NCBI GenBank assembly: GCA_937877295.1
Contig: CALFIV010000353.1
Coordinates: forward strand, 1-15,500
Direction of reading: 5' to 3'
From: an uncultured Clostridia bacterium
GTDB lineage: Bacteria > Bacillota_A > Clostridia > Christensenellales > CAG-138
Length of the DNA stretch: 15,500 nucleotides
Below, one piece after another: positions 5,893 to 14,035 of this stretch; the first letter of the stretch is position 1; each line of letters begins with the position of its first letter. The position numbers and the translations under genes were made by a program. Under the pieces are notes generated by a model. The model made no database searches and was not told where the DNA came from. It saw nothing but the letters and a program-made list of their open reading frames with translations.

Positions 5893-8313
5893 GTGAAAAA
5901 ACGGATTTCAATATGCATTCTCATCATCCTGCTGGCGTCGGCGTTTTTACCGCTCGGCTGCTCGCAGTCGCACGGCAAGGGCAGCGAGGTCTGCCGGCAG
6001 TTTTTGGAGTATATCTGCGAGGGCAGTTACGGCGCGGCGTATAACCTGCTGTCGCCGTCGGTCAAGAACACGACCGGCAGCGACACCAATCCCAGCGATC
6101 CGATGATCTCCGCAAAGGAGTTTACGGACAAGTATACCCAGATTTTCAACGCGGTCGGGCTGCAGGAGATCACATATTTCGTCGGCAACGTCTCCGACGC
6201 GTCGATCACCAGCTCCATCGATTTTCAGATGACCTACAAGACCAAGACGCTCGGCGACATGGTCAACGACTACACGATCAACGCGCGCTATGAAAACGGA
6301 AGCTGGGGCGTGGTGTGGACGCCGGCGCTGATCTTTCCGACGATGCAGTGGGGCGACAAGCTGCTGATCGGCATCAACTACCCGAAGCGCGGTGAGATCT
6401 TCGACGCCGAGGGCGAGCTGCTGGTCAAGAACCTCGCGCCTGTCACGATCTTCTGCGTGCCGAGCCGCATCCCGGACGACAAGAAGGACGCGGTTGTGAA
6501 GGAACTGCTCTCCATTCCGCAGATCAAGGTAAACGGCGAAGCGCAGGAGGACTTTGAAAAGCGTATCCGCGAAGCGGTATACAGCAAGAACTCCTCGGCG
6601 GTTGTGGCGAAGCTCTATCCGGATCAGATGGACAGCACGCTGGAGGAGCGCTTCCTTTCGATCACCGGCGTCGGCGTCGACAACAGCGCGAGCCTGACGT
6701 CCACCCGCTTCCGCCAGTACCCCTACGGCCGATCCGCCTGCCACCTCTTAGGCTTCGCGGCGGTCATGTGGAAGGAAGACTGGAAGCGGATCGATCTGAT
6801 CAATCGCCGCAATGACGTCATCAGCGACGTCGTGAATTTCATGCTCGGCATTGCCGATCCGACCAACAATCGCGTCTACGAGATCGAGGACGACAGCAAC
6901 TCCGTCTATCAGAAGGACAGCTGGCTCGGATACGCGGGCCTCGAACAGCAATATGAGGAACAACTGCGCGGGCAGAAGGGCGGCTTCGCGTACATTCAGG
7001 GCATCGACGGATCAAACCGCCAGACGCTCTACAACATTCCGGCTCTGGACGGGCAGGACCTGCATCTCACACTTGACATCCGCTTGCAGCAGCGCGTCGA
7101 GGAGGTCGTGCAAACCATCGTCTACGACGAAAGCATCTCCGGCACGGTCATCGTCATGAATCCGCGCACCGGCGCGGTGCAGGCGCTGTATTCGTTCCCC
7201 GATTACGACGTCGAAGCGTTCAGCCGAGGCACGGTCGGAACGGACGCGTTCACCGCGCTCGAAAAAGACCCGCAGACCCCGATGTTGAACCGAGCCATCC
7301 AAGGTCTCTACGCCCCGGGATCGACGTTCAAAACGATGACGGCGATCGGCGCACTCGAAACGGGCACGCTGACGACCGCGAGCATCTTCCCGGAAACCGA
7401 GATCATTCACAATGCGAAATACAAATCCACGACCGGCGGCTACAAGGACGCATGGGACGTCAAGAAGGGCGAGTACGCCTACACCGGCATCGACGAAATC
7501 ACGCGTACCGGCACGTCGCGCCGCCATACGCCGATGAACATGGAATCGAGCATCATTGACTCCGACAACTGCTTCTTCTCGTGGGCAGCGCTCCGAATGG
7601 GCTGGGAGAAGCTTAAGGACTTTTTGAAGTACATCGGCATGGGCGAGAGCGTGCCGTTCGATCTGCCCACGCAGCATTCGAAGATCAAGAATGACGAGAG
7701 CGAAGAAACCTATCCGCTGCTCGCAATGACCGGCTACGGACAGGGCGAGCTGCTGGTCACGCCGCTGCAGATGGCGTGCTACATCGCGTCGTTCCGCAAC
7801 GAGGGCAAAGCGCCCGTTCCGTATGTGGTGGAATCGATCTGGCAGGCGGAAAAGAACGACTATACCGAGACATATCATCATGAGACCGAGATCTGGAAGA
7901 CGATGTGCTCGGAAAAGAACGCCGACGATCTCACACAGATGATGATCGGCGTCTGCCGCGAAAGGGACGGCGGCACGGCGCGTACGCTCGGCGTACACAG
8001 CTATACGATCGCCGGCAAGACGGGAACGGCCGAGGTCGGCAACAAGAAGGACTCGGCTTCGCAGGCGGACAAGGAAATCGCATGGTTTATCGGCTTCCGC
8101 GAGACCAACAAGGACGGCAGCGAGGTCGCGCCCGAAAACGAGCGTCTCGTGCTGGTCATGCTCGAGCTCGACATGAGCAATCTGCCGGAGGAGTATTCAC
8201 AGATGAAGTTTTTGATCGGCCGCGCGCTGCTGAAGAGCGATGAGCTGACCGAGCCCGGCGCGGTTGAGACCTGCTTTGTCGGCGGAACGGACACGGCAAC
8301 CGGCGCGAATTAA
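5893..8313 (+). CDS. class B penicillin-binding protein with MecA-type N-domain
   Basis: This is an 806-residue DD-transpeptidase that cross-links peptidoglycan on the outer face of the membrane. The N-terminus (KKRISICILIILLASAF) is a signal anchor or lipoprotein signal ending in LPLGC, a weak lipobox. Residues about 33-150 fit the NTF2-like MecA_N domain (EYICEGSYGAAYNLLS, ending in VVWTPALIFP); from about 160 (KRGEIFDAEG) comes the dimerisation domain; then the transpeptidase domain with STFK (S477, K480), SDN (557-559) and KTGT (709-712), all active-site motifs intact. I chose GTG 5893 because GGAG lies seven bases upstream and the hydrophobic segment follows at once; the longer open frame upstream is antisense to spmA. 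It leads an operon with murG. MecA_N proteins include low-affinity, beta-lactam-tolerant enzymes, but resistance cannot be read from the sequence. Confidence 0.9.
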   Translation: MKKRISICILIILLASAFLPLGCSQSHGKGSEVCRQFLEYICEGSYGAAYNLLSPSVKNTTGSDTNPSDPMISAKEFTDKYTQIFNAVGLQEITYFVGNVSDASITSSIDFQMTYKTKTLGDMVNDYTINARYENGSWGVVWTPALIFPTMQWGDKLLIGINYPKRGEIFDAEGELLVKNLAPVTIFCVPSRIPDDKKDAVVKELLSIPQIKVNGEAQEDFEKRIREAVYSKNSSAVVAKLYPDQMDSTLEERFLSITGVGVDNSASLTSTRFRQYPYGRSACHLLGFAAVMWKEDWKRIDLINRRNDVISDVVNFMLGIADPTNNRVYEIEDDSNSVYQKDSWLGYAGLEQQYEEQLRGQKGGFAYIQGIDGSNRQTLYNIPALDGQDLHLTLDIRLQQRVEEVVQTIVYDESISGTVIVMNPRTGAVQALYSFPDYDVEAFSRGTVGTDAFTALEKDPQTPMLNRAIQGLYAPGSTFKTMTAIGALETGTLTTASIFPETEIIHNAKYKSTTGGYKDAWDVKKGEYAYTGIDEITRTGTSRRHTPMNMESSIIDSDNCFFSWAALRMGWEKLKDFLKYIGMGESVPFDLPTQHSKIKNDESEETYPLLAMTGYGQGELLVTPLQMACYIASFRNEGKAPVPYVVESIWQAEKNDYTETYHHETEIWKTMCSEKNADDLTQMMIGVCRERDGGTARTLGVHSYTIAGKTGTAEVGNKKDSASQADKEIAWFIGFRETNKDGSEVAPENERLVLVMLELDMSNLPEEYSQMKFLIGRALLKSDELTEPGAVETCFVGGTDTATGAN

Positions 8314-8356
8314 GCACGCGGTTCGCGTATAGGATGGAACGGGGGGGAACACAAGC

Positions 8357-9421
8357 ATGAAAAAAACGATCGTCTTCACGGGCGGCGGCACGGCAGGGCA
8401 TGTGACGCCGAATCTTGCGCTGATCGAAAAACTGGATCGCGATCAATGGGAGATCCACTATATCGGCACGGACGGCATGGAAAAGACGCTGGTCGAAGCG
8501 ATTCCGGACGTGACCTATCACACCATCGATTCCGGCAAGCTGCGCCGCTATCTCAGCCTCAAAACGCTTTCGATGCCGTTTCATGTGCAGAAGGGCTATC
8601 TGCAGGCAAAGCGCCTGATCAAGCAGCTCAAGCCGGACGTTGTATTTTCGAAGGGCGGCTACGTTTCCGTCCCGGTCGTTGCGGCGGCAAAGGGCAGGTG
8701 TCCGATCCTGACGCACGAATCCGACTACACGCCGGGCCTCGCAAACAAGATCGACGCGCATTATGCCGACCGTGTGCTGGTCACCTTTGAGGACACCGCA
8801 CCGCTGATCAAGGGCGGCAAGGGCGTACACACCGGTACGCCGATCCGTCCCGAGCTGTACAAAGGCTCTCGCGAAAAGGGGCTTGCGTTCACAGGGCTTT
8901 CTGGAGCAAAGCCGGTGCTGCTCGTCACGGGCGGCAGTCTCGGCGCGGAGTCGGTCAACGTCGCGGTGCGCAAAGCGCTGCCGAAGCTTTTGGAAACGTT
9001 CGACGTCGTGCATCTGTGCGGCAAGGGCAAGGTTGACGACAGCGTACGGTATCCGGGCTATCTGCAGTACGATTATATCCGCGACGAGATGGCGGATCTG
9101 TTTGCACTTGCCGACGTCGTATGCTCGCGCGCAGGCGCAAACGCGGTGTTCGAGCTGCTGGCGCTTCATAAGCCCATGCTGCTGCTGCCGCTGTCCTCGG
9201 CGTCCACGCGCGGCGATCAGGAGCTGAACGCCAAATATTTCAAAGCCCGCGGCTATGCCAAGGTGCTGCTTGCGGACGAGGTCAACCCCGAATCGATCGC
9301 AAACGAACTGCTCGCGCTCTATCGCGAGCGCGCTGCCTATCAAGCAGCCATGCAGCATGCGAAGGGCGTGGACGGCACGGACGAGATCCTTGCGCGCATT
9401 CGGGAAGCGGCAAAGGCATGA
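8357..9421 (+). CDS. murG: MurG-type lipid II N-acetylglucosaminyltransferase
   Basis: The 354-residue GT-B enzyme adds GlcNAc from UDP-GlcNAc to lipid I to make lipid II at the inner membrane face. The N-terminal GGGTAGHVTPN (9-19, with H15), SKGGYVSVPV, HESDYTPGLANK, the middle GGSLGAESVN and the C-terminal SRAGANAVFELLAL are in MurG order; the last block is the Bacillus/Clostridium variant. The length fits. A run of seven G (8341-8347) is the ribosome site, and ACGCG-GTT-CGCGT just after the PBP stop makes a small hairpin with no T-run. murG usually lies in the division and cell wall (dcw) cluster; here it sits behind a PBP, so it may be a second copy, as some Bacillus species have. The stop overlaps the next start (ATGA). 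Confidence 0.9.
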   Translation: MKKTIVFTGGGTAGHVTPNLALIEKLDRDQWEIHYIGTDGMEKTLVEAIPDVTYHTIDSGKLRRYLSLKTLSMPFHVQKGYLQAKRLIKQLKPDVVFSKGGYVSVPVVAAAKGRCPILTHESDYTPGLANKIDAHYADRVLVTFEDTAPLIKGGKGVHTGTPIRPELYKGSREKGLAFTGLSGAKPVLLVTGGSLGAESVNVAVRKALPKLLETFDVVHLCGKGKVDDSVRYPGYLQYDYIRDEMADLFALADVVCSRAGANAVFELLALHKPMLLLPLSSASTRGDQELNAKYFKARGYAKVLLADEVNPESIANELLALYRERAAYQAAMQHAKGVDGTDEILARIREAAKA

Positions 9422-10839
9422 CGGCACAAACCTTCTTTGCACAACTCAGCGGCGAGCACGCGTCGGAAGCGCTTTCGGCGCTGTGCGCGCTTGCAAAAAC
9501 CAAGCAGGGCCGCGCCGAAATCGAACAGCTTCTGTCCGACCGTGCGATCCTTTCCGCACTTGCCGGAAGCGATCAGCCGAAGGTACGTAAAAATCTTTAC
9601 CGTCTGCTCGGCGCGCTGGAAAACGAAAAAGATATCCCGATCCTCGCACGCGCGCTCAAAGAGGAGCAGACCATGTTCACCGTACCGAGCATTCTGCTTT
9701 CGCTCGGCAAGCTCGGCGCAAAGGACGAACTCGAAGCATATACCGTTCCGATCTCCGTATCCGAGGAAATGGACAAGCATGTTGCGGAGATCGCGCTTGC
9801 GTACGAAAAGGCCATGCAGCGGTTTGAGACGGTCAAGACCGCGCCGGTGGAACGGCTGGCGCGTCCGTACGAGATCCTCTGCATTGCGCCGCACGGCTTT
9901 GCGAAGCAGCTCCAGGATGAACTGAAAACGCTCGGGCTGTTCGGCACGGTCAAAGGCGACGCCGTGCGCATCGAGACCGACGATATCGCAAGGGTCTACC
10001 GCGCAAACGGCATGGTCGAAGCGCTGCTGCCGATCGCAAGGGATGTTCCGATGACGCCGAAGGCAATCGCAAACGCGGTCAAAAACTGCATCGGCACGAG
10101 CTACCGCATCGAGGTCCGCGGATACCTCAAGGATCGCAGCGGGTTCATCGAAAAGCTCAAAACCATGCTTGACGGGCACAATAACCCGTCCGCGTACGAC
10201 TGCGAGCTGCGCATCGATTCGCGCAACGAGGTCTGCGATCTGTATTGGAAGCTTTGGAACGTCAAGGATACCCGCTATCCGTGGCGCAAGGACACGCTGC
10301 CCGCATCGATCCATCCGGCGCTGGCGTATACGCTGACGCGCTATGCGCTGTCGTTCGTCAAAGAAACGCGTCCGTCGGTGTTCGATCCGTTTGCGGGAAG
10401 CGGCTCGCTGCTGTTCAGCTCGGAGGCACAGAAGGATTGCCGATCGCTGTTGGGCGTCGACAAAAGCGGCACGGCGGTTTCCATCGCAAGAGAGAATGCC
10501 AAAGCGGGCAACAGCCGCGCGCGGTTCGTCTGCCGCGATATTCTGCGGTTTGAGGCGCGCGAGGGCGCGGATCTTCTGGTGTCCAACATGCCGTTCGGCA
10601 GCCGCGTGGGCTCACATCGGGACAACGAAACGCTTTATGCGCGCTTTGTGCGGCGGCTTCCGAATCTTCTGAAGCCCGACGGCGTCGCAGTGCTCTACAC
10701 CACCGAGGGAAAGCTTTTGGAACGTCTCGTGCGCGAAAGCCCGCGGCTTTGCGTGCGCGAAAAGCTGCGGACCTATTCGGGCGGACTGAGCCCTTGGGTA
10801 TTTGTCATCGAATCAACCGGGCAAGGAGAATCCGTATGA
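9418..10839 (+). CDS. RNA methyltransferase with HEAT-like N-terminal part
   Basis: This 473-residue protein has three parts. Residues about 1-130 look like HEAT-type helical repeats (KVRKNLYRLLGALENEKDI, then VPSILLSLGKLGAKDELEAY). Residues about 150-300 resemble the THUMP/ferredoxin-like region of the Trm14/RlmL group, ending with SIHPALAYTLTRYAL. The C-terminal Rossmann domain has the SAM-binding motif DPFAGSGSLL (323-332) and the catalytic-type motif SNMPFG (N390-G394), like the NLPFG or NPPYG motifs of guanine-N2 RNA methyltransferases. The RNA target, tRNA or rRNA, cannot be told from here. It overlaps murG by four bases and the next gene by four bases (ATGA at both ends), so it is translated together with the cell wall genes. 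The methyltransferase call is firm; the HEAT call is moderate. Confidence 0.8.
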   Translation: MTAQTFFAQLSGEHASEALSALCALAKTKQGRAEIEQLLSDRAILSALAGSDQPKVRKNLYRLLGALENEKDIPILARALKEEQTMFTVPSILLSLGKLGAKDELEAYTVPISVSEEMDKHVAEIALAYEKAMQRFETVKTAPVERLARPYEILCIAPHGFAKQLQDELKTLGLFGTVKGDAVRIETDDIARVYRANGMVEALLPIARDVPMTPKAIANAVKNCIGTSYRIEVRGYLKDRSGFIEKLKTMLDGHNNPSAYDCELRIDSRNEVCDLYWKLWNVKDTRYPWRKDTLPASIHPALAYTLTRYALSFVKETRPSVFDPFAGSGSLLFSSEAQKDCRSLLGVDKSGTAVSIARENAKAGNSRARFVCRDILRFEAREGADLLVSNMPFGSRVGSHRDNETLYARFVRRLPNLLKPDGVAVLYTTEGKLLERLVRESPRLCVREKLRTYSGGLSPWVFVIESTGQGESV

Positions 10840-11519
10840 ATCCGGCATTGCAGGACCTGACGGTCCGATATCTTGAAGCGCGTGAAGCGGTGAAGTCCGC
10901 GTTCCGCATGGAGAACGATTACAGCTTTCCCGTCGCGGCCAACCTGTACGTCGCGGCAAACCGTCCCGTCGACGAGCAGCGGCTTTTGGACTGCAAGCGC
11001 CTGATCAAACAGGACGCCGGCATTTTTTCCAATTTCCGTTCGAGCGTTCTGGTGCCGCTTGCGTGCAAGCTTGCGCTCTCGGACGATCCGCAAAGCCGGT
11101 GGGATCGCACCCAAACGAACTACACGATTCTGAAAGACTTTTTCAGCCGCTCCGAGTATCTGGCGCTCGCGGCGATGCTGCTGACCGATTCGGCTTCCGA
11201 CGCGGACGTGCCGGCGCTCGCCGCGCGCGGCAAAGCGCTCTATCGGCGCATGCGGACGGAGCATCCGTTCCTGACCGGTCAGGAGGACAGCGTCTTTGCG
11301 GTCCTGCTTGCGCAGAGCGATCGTACGGACGACGCGCTGATCGAAGACATGGAGGCGTGCTACCGTCTGCTCGACGGGCGGTTTCCGAAGGGCGACGGTC
11401 TGCAGTCCGCGTCGCATGTGCTTGCCATGACGGACGGTACGCCCGAACGGAAGGCGGGACGCATGATCGCACTGTACGACGCGATTTGCAATGCCGGCGG
11501 CAAATACGGAAAGGCGTAA
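10836..11519 (+). CDS. DUF4003-like protein of unknown function, possibly cut short
   Basis: The frame from the ATG at 10836 gives 227 residues. AAGGAGA precedes the ATG, which overlaps the methyltransferase stop. Segments such as YLALAAMLLTDSASDAD, YRRMRTEHPFLTGQEDSVFAV and LQSASHVLAMTD fit the Firmicutes DUF4003 family; no function is known to me. Members that I recall have about 300 residues, while this one ends right after GGKYGKA. The stop lies where the sequence changes character, so the C-terminal part may have been lost at a join. However, a terminator-like hairpin starts two bases after the stop, which would suit a natural gene end. No membrane segment is seen. Confidence 0.65.
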   Translation: MNPALQDLTVRYLEAREAVKSAFRMENDYSFPVAANLYVAANRPVDEQRLLDCKRLIKQDAGIFSNFRSSVLVPLACKLALSDDPQSRWDRTQTNYTILKDFFSRSEYLALAAMLLTDSASDADVPALAARGKALYRRMRTEHPFLTGQEDSVFAVLLAQSDRTDDALIEDMEACYRLLDGRFPKGDGLQSASHVLAMTDGTPERKAGRMIALYDAICNAGGKYGKA

Positions 11520-11520
11520 A

Positions 11521-11580
11521 GGCCGAGGGGGCTCGGGGGATCGTATCCCCCGTATGAACAGTATCGGCCCTTGATTTTTT
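11521..11580 (+). terminator. terminator-like nested hairpin after the PBP-murG operon
   Basis: GGCCGA (11521-11526) pairs with TCGGCC (11564-11569). Inside, CGGGGGAT (11534-11541) and ATCCCCCG (11545-11552) form a perfect 8-bp stem with loop CGT. TTGATTTTTT follows the outer stem. It could end the plus-strand operon. Confidence 0.5.
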
Positions 11581-11624
11581 GTAGTCTCTCGAATCGAAGG
11601 TAGGTTAAGGAGCGCAGCGACGAC

Positions 11625-11640
11625 GTCGGCATCAGCCGAC
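11625..11640. repeat. 6-bp perfect hairpin, loop ATCA
   Basis: GTCGGC (11625-11630) and GCCGAC (11635-11640) form a perfect stem. It directly abuts the larger inverted repeat that starts at 11639. Confidence 0.6.
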
Positions 11641-11732
11641 CGTGCACACCTGGTTGTTTTTTCGACCAGGTGTGAGCGTTTTTAGCGGTTTTTGCGCACA
11701 CCTGGTAGGTTTTTCGACCAGGTGTGCACGGT
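11639..11732. repeat. double hairpin inside a 16-bp inverted repeat
   Basis: CACACCTGGT and ACCAGGTGTG form two successive perfect 10-bp hairpins (11645-11674 and 11697-11726) with loops TGTTTTTTCG and AGGTTTTTCG. The outermost arms extend to ACCGTGCACACCTGGT (11639-11654) and ACCAGGTGTGCACGGT (11717-11732), so the whole block can also fold as one long hairpin. The loops share TTTTTCG. It may be a bidirectional terminator, an intergenic repeat family or a recombination site. Confidence 0.8.
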
Positions 11733-11804
11733 GGAGGAAAGCAGAGGGCCAGTCCGGATTATTTGCTTATCTCCCGGTTTTTTCGTATCTCTGCATATTA
11801 TTGA

Positions 11805-11918
11805 GGGATGTTCTGCCATCTGCGGCGACTCTAGCCACCCGCGGCTGATAGCGGGAGGGGCCCACCGAAGGTGGGAGGGATGAGCGAAGCGAAAGGAGCG
11901 CAGATGGCAGACCATCCC
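11805..11918. repeat. 114-base structure closed by a 20-bp stem
   Basis: The left arm (11805-11824, GGGATG-T-TCTGCCATCTGCG) is complementary to the right arm (11899-11918, CGCAGATGGCAGA-C-CATCCC) except for one T/C mismatch. Between the arms lie CCCGC/GCGGG (11838-11855) and CCCACC-GAA-GGTGGG (11861-11875). It ends nine bases before the metalloprotease start, so it could be part of that gene's leader RNA or the end of a small repeat element. Confidence 0.75.
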
Positions 11919-11927
11919 GACCACACA

Positions 11928-13625
11928 ATGCAGATAATTCGAAGAACACTGGCCACATTCTCCTGCGTGATGCTCGCGGCACTGACGGCATTCGCGCAGC
12001 GGGACTACCGCGTTCTGGTGATCCGCGCCGAACTTGGAGGGCGACCATTCTCCGTGAGCGAAGAGTACATCGACTCCACTCTTCGCGAGGCCTCGCGTTA
12101 CTTCAACGAGCAATGTGCTCCCGAACTGACCGTCTCTTTCGAACCAGGTCCGCTCGTAAGCCTTACCGGCACATACACCAACGAAACGGCACACCTTGCC
12201 GTAGACGAAGCCTGCCGCCTCGCCAACACCGCAGTCAACTACCGCAACTACGACTCAGAGGGAGACGGTATGGTCGACTGCATCGGAGTCCTGTTCTCCG
12301 GCCAAGAAGTATGGCCTCAATTCCATACCCTCAGCGCCAAGAGCATATCCCTGCGCCTCGACCGCGTTCTGATCGACGGCTACTTCGCCCTGAGCGAAAT
12401 CATCTACGGGCGCCCCTTCGGCATAGGCCCCGTCTGCCACGAATTCGGCCACAGCCTCGGTCTCCAGGACCTCTATGACACCGACCTTGAAGGCAGCGGC
12501 GGGCTGGCGGAGTGTCTGTGGGGCAGCCTCGCCCTTATGGACAAGGGCGACCACAACGACAGTCTCCGCACTCCCGCCGGCCTCTGCGCCATAGACTTCG
12601 ATATGCTCGGGCTCGGCACCTGCGACACCCTCGCCGTCGGCGAATACACTCTCCGTCCGTTCTCGGAGAGCCACACTTACCTCAGGCATTCCACCGACAA
12701 CCCCGGTGAGTACTTCCTGCTGGAATGCCGCGCCCAGTCGGGCTGGGACGCCCACATCGGCGGAGATGGCCTTCTCATCTACCATATCGACCGCTCGCTG
12801 AGCCGCGCCGGTTACTCGACCTACTACAACATCACCCTGCGCGCAAGCGAGCGCTGGTCCAAGAACGAAGTCAACGCACGGCCTGACCATCAGTGCGCCG
12901 ACCTCGTCGAGGCATATCCCGAGGCCGACACCGTCAGCGCCGTGTTTTTCCCCTACGGAGGGCTGCAGACCTTCAGTTCCGACGGCGAGCCGGCATTCCG
13001 CTCGTGGGACAACTCCCCTGCCCGCTTCGCCCTCAAAGACATCGTGATGAATGCCGACAGCAGCATCACCTTCACCGTCATCGAGCCAATCTCAGAGTCC
13101 ACCAACTCCGTCTTCCAGAATTCCGCCATCCTCCGGCAAAGGATTGACAGCGGTCTGCTTGACGAAATCGACAGTTGTACGGTATCCGTCCGCGCCAACA
13201 GAGAGATGCCCGTTGTCCGCACGGTCCTTCCCGACGCCGAAGGGCACCTTACAGTGATGCTCGACAGCCTCAAGGGCGGCACGGCTTACACCACCCTCAC
13301 CACGGTCTACACTCCCGACGCAGTCTATTCCAAGGCAGGTTCGTTCAAGACTATGGTAATCGACGGGCGCAACACCACCCCGTTCATCTACTTCGCCGGC
13401 GGCGTCCGCGCAAAAGACGGCACTTTCCAGAAGGGAGCCCGCTTCCCTCTCTATGTCTACAACGCCACCGGGGCCGAATCCGTCAACTGGTACTTCGACG
13501 GCCAGCCGGCCTCGACAGACAGCGAGGGCTACTTCACTCTTTCCTTAGACGGGACCCTGCGGGCTGAAATCTTCTGGCCCGACGGCACCACCGATGTAAT
13601 CGTCAAAGAGATAGTGACAAGATGA
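11928..13625 (+). CDS. secreted M6-type zinc metalloprotease
   Basis: The 565-residue protein starts with a signal peptide (MQIIRRTLATFSCVMLAALTAFAQ). The zinc site is HEFGHSLGLQD (H171, E172, H175, D181). Downstream, WGSLALMDKGDHND has the Met-turn position, and PAGLCAIDFDMLGL, YFLLECRAQSGWD and GDGLLIYHIDRS are the usual later blocks of M6/immune-inhibitor-A-like peptidases. Residues about 400-490 look like an Ig/Fn3-type domain and the last 75 like another beta domain. It should degrade proteins outside the cell or at the surface. I chose ATG 11928; an in-frame ATG at 11904 has a GGAG upstream but would put an acidic, His-rich stretch before the signal peptide and lies in the right arm of the inverted repeat. 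The stop overlaps the lipoprotein start (ATGA). Confidence 0.87.
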   Translation: MQIIRRTLATFSCVMLAALTAFAQRDYRVLVIRAELGGRPFSVSEEYIDSTLREASRYFNEQCAPELTVSFEPGPLVSLTGTYTNETAHLAVDEACRLANTAVNYRNYDSEGDGMVDCIGVLFSGQEVWPQFHTLSAKSISLRLDRVLIDGYFALSEIIYGRPFGIGPVCHEFGHSLGLQDLYDTDLEGSGGLAECLWGSLALMDKGDHNDSLRTPAGLCAIDFDMLGLGTCDTLAVGEYTLRPFSESHTYLRHSTDNPGEYFLLECRAQSGWDAHIGGDGLLIYHIDRSLSRAGYSTYYNITLRASERWSKNEVNARPDHQCADLVEAYPEADTVSAVFFPYGGLQTFSSDGEPAFRSWDNSPARFALKDIVMNADSSITFTVIEPISESTNSVFQNSAILRQRIDSGLLDEIDSCTVSVRANREMPVVRTVLPDAEGHLTVMLDSLKGGTAYTTLTTVYTPDAVYSKAGSFKTMVIDGRNTTPFIYFAGGVRAKDGTFQKGARFPLYVYNATGAESVNWYFDGQPASTDSEGYFTLSLDGTLRAEIFWPDGTTDVIVKEIVTR

Positions 13626-14035
13626 GACACGTACGACTGACCATACTCACAGCGCTTCTGTGCGTCCTCACCGGATGTCACGAAGATGGCACGTACACCC
13701 CTGAATTCCTCACCGACGACACACTGCGGCTTGCAGTCGGGCAGGAGGAAGTCATCACCTACAATCCCCTCACCTGCCAGTATGCGTTCAACACAGACAG
13801 GCTCGAATTCAGGCTCCATACCGACAATATGTCCGACTACTTCATAGTCAGGCTCCAGGAAGAGCCCACAAAGGAAGAACAGGTGATAACAGCCGGACTG
13901 ATCCGCTGGACATCACGTACCGGAGCGGACGAGATTCGAAAAAACATCGCCCTCCAGGTCGTCAAGATGGAAGGCGATGTGGTCTGGCTCTGGAACAGCC
14001 GCGAGTCAATTAAAATGACAGCGCGATTCCGATAA
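13622..14035 (+). CDS. small lipoprotein of unknown function
   Basis: This 137-residue protein has a signal peptide ending in the lipobox LTGC (C19). HED follows the cysteine, a basic-type residue and two acidic ones, close to the export signal that sends Bacteroidetes lipoproteins to the cell surface. The rest is mostly beta-type sequence ([41 protein letters not shown]) with no family that I recognise; it recalls the short single-domain lipoproteins common in Bacteroidales. The ATG overlaps the metalloprotease stop, so the two are cotranslated and may act together at the surface. The 3' end overlaps the convergent tpiA gene by 26 bases. Confidence 0.75.
   Translation: MRHVRLTILTALLCVLTGCHEDGTYTPEFLTDDTLRLAVGQEEVITYNPLTCQYAFNTDRLEFRLHTDNMSDYFIVRLQEEPTKEEQVITAGLIRWTSRTGADEIRKNIALQVVKMEGDVVWLWNSRESIKMTARFR

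Larger units (their letters stand above)
11515..11640. other. likely junction between Firmicutes and Bacteroidales sequence
   Basis: All genes to the left back to about 290 look clostridial and most have strong Shine-Dalgarno sites; all genes to the right look like Bacteroidales and have none. The word AAGGAGCGCAG occurs at 11607-11617 and again at 11893-11903, and ACCAGGTGT palindromes occur at 11639-11732 and near 14796, so the right-hand genome probably begins before about 11600. The exact point cannot be fixed by eye. Confidence 0.55.

Noticed and set aside
8156..9442. 428-codon minus-strand open frame opposite murG, and similar frames at 7012-7998 and 9340-10314
   Set aside because: Their composition is that of antisense shadows of well-supported genes.
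11639..11732. CRISPR array
   Set aside because: Only palindromic pairs are seen, without regular repeat-spacer units or cas genes.
11904..11927. Earlier start for the metalloprotease (MADHPDHT...)
   Set aside because: It lies inside the right arm of the long inverted repeat and puts acidic and His residues before the signal peptide; the GGAG before it carries little weight in Bacteroidales.
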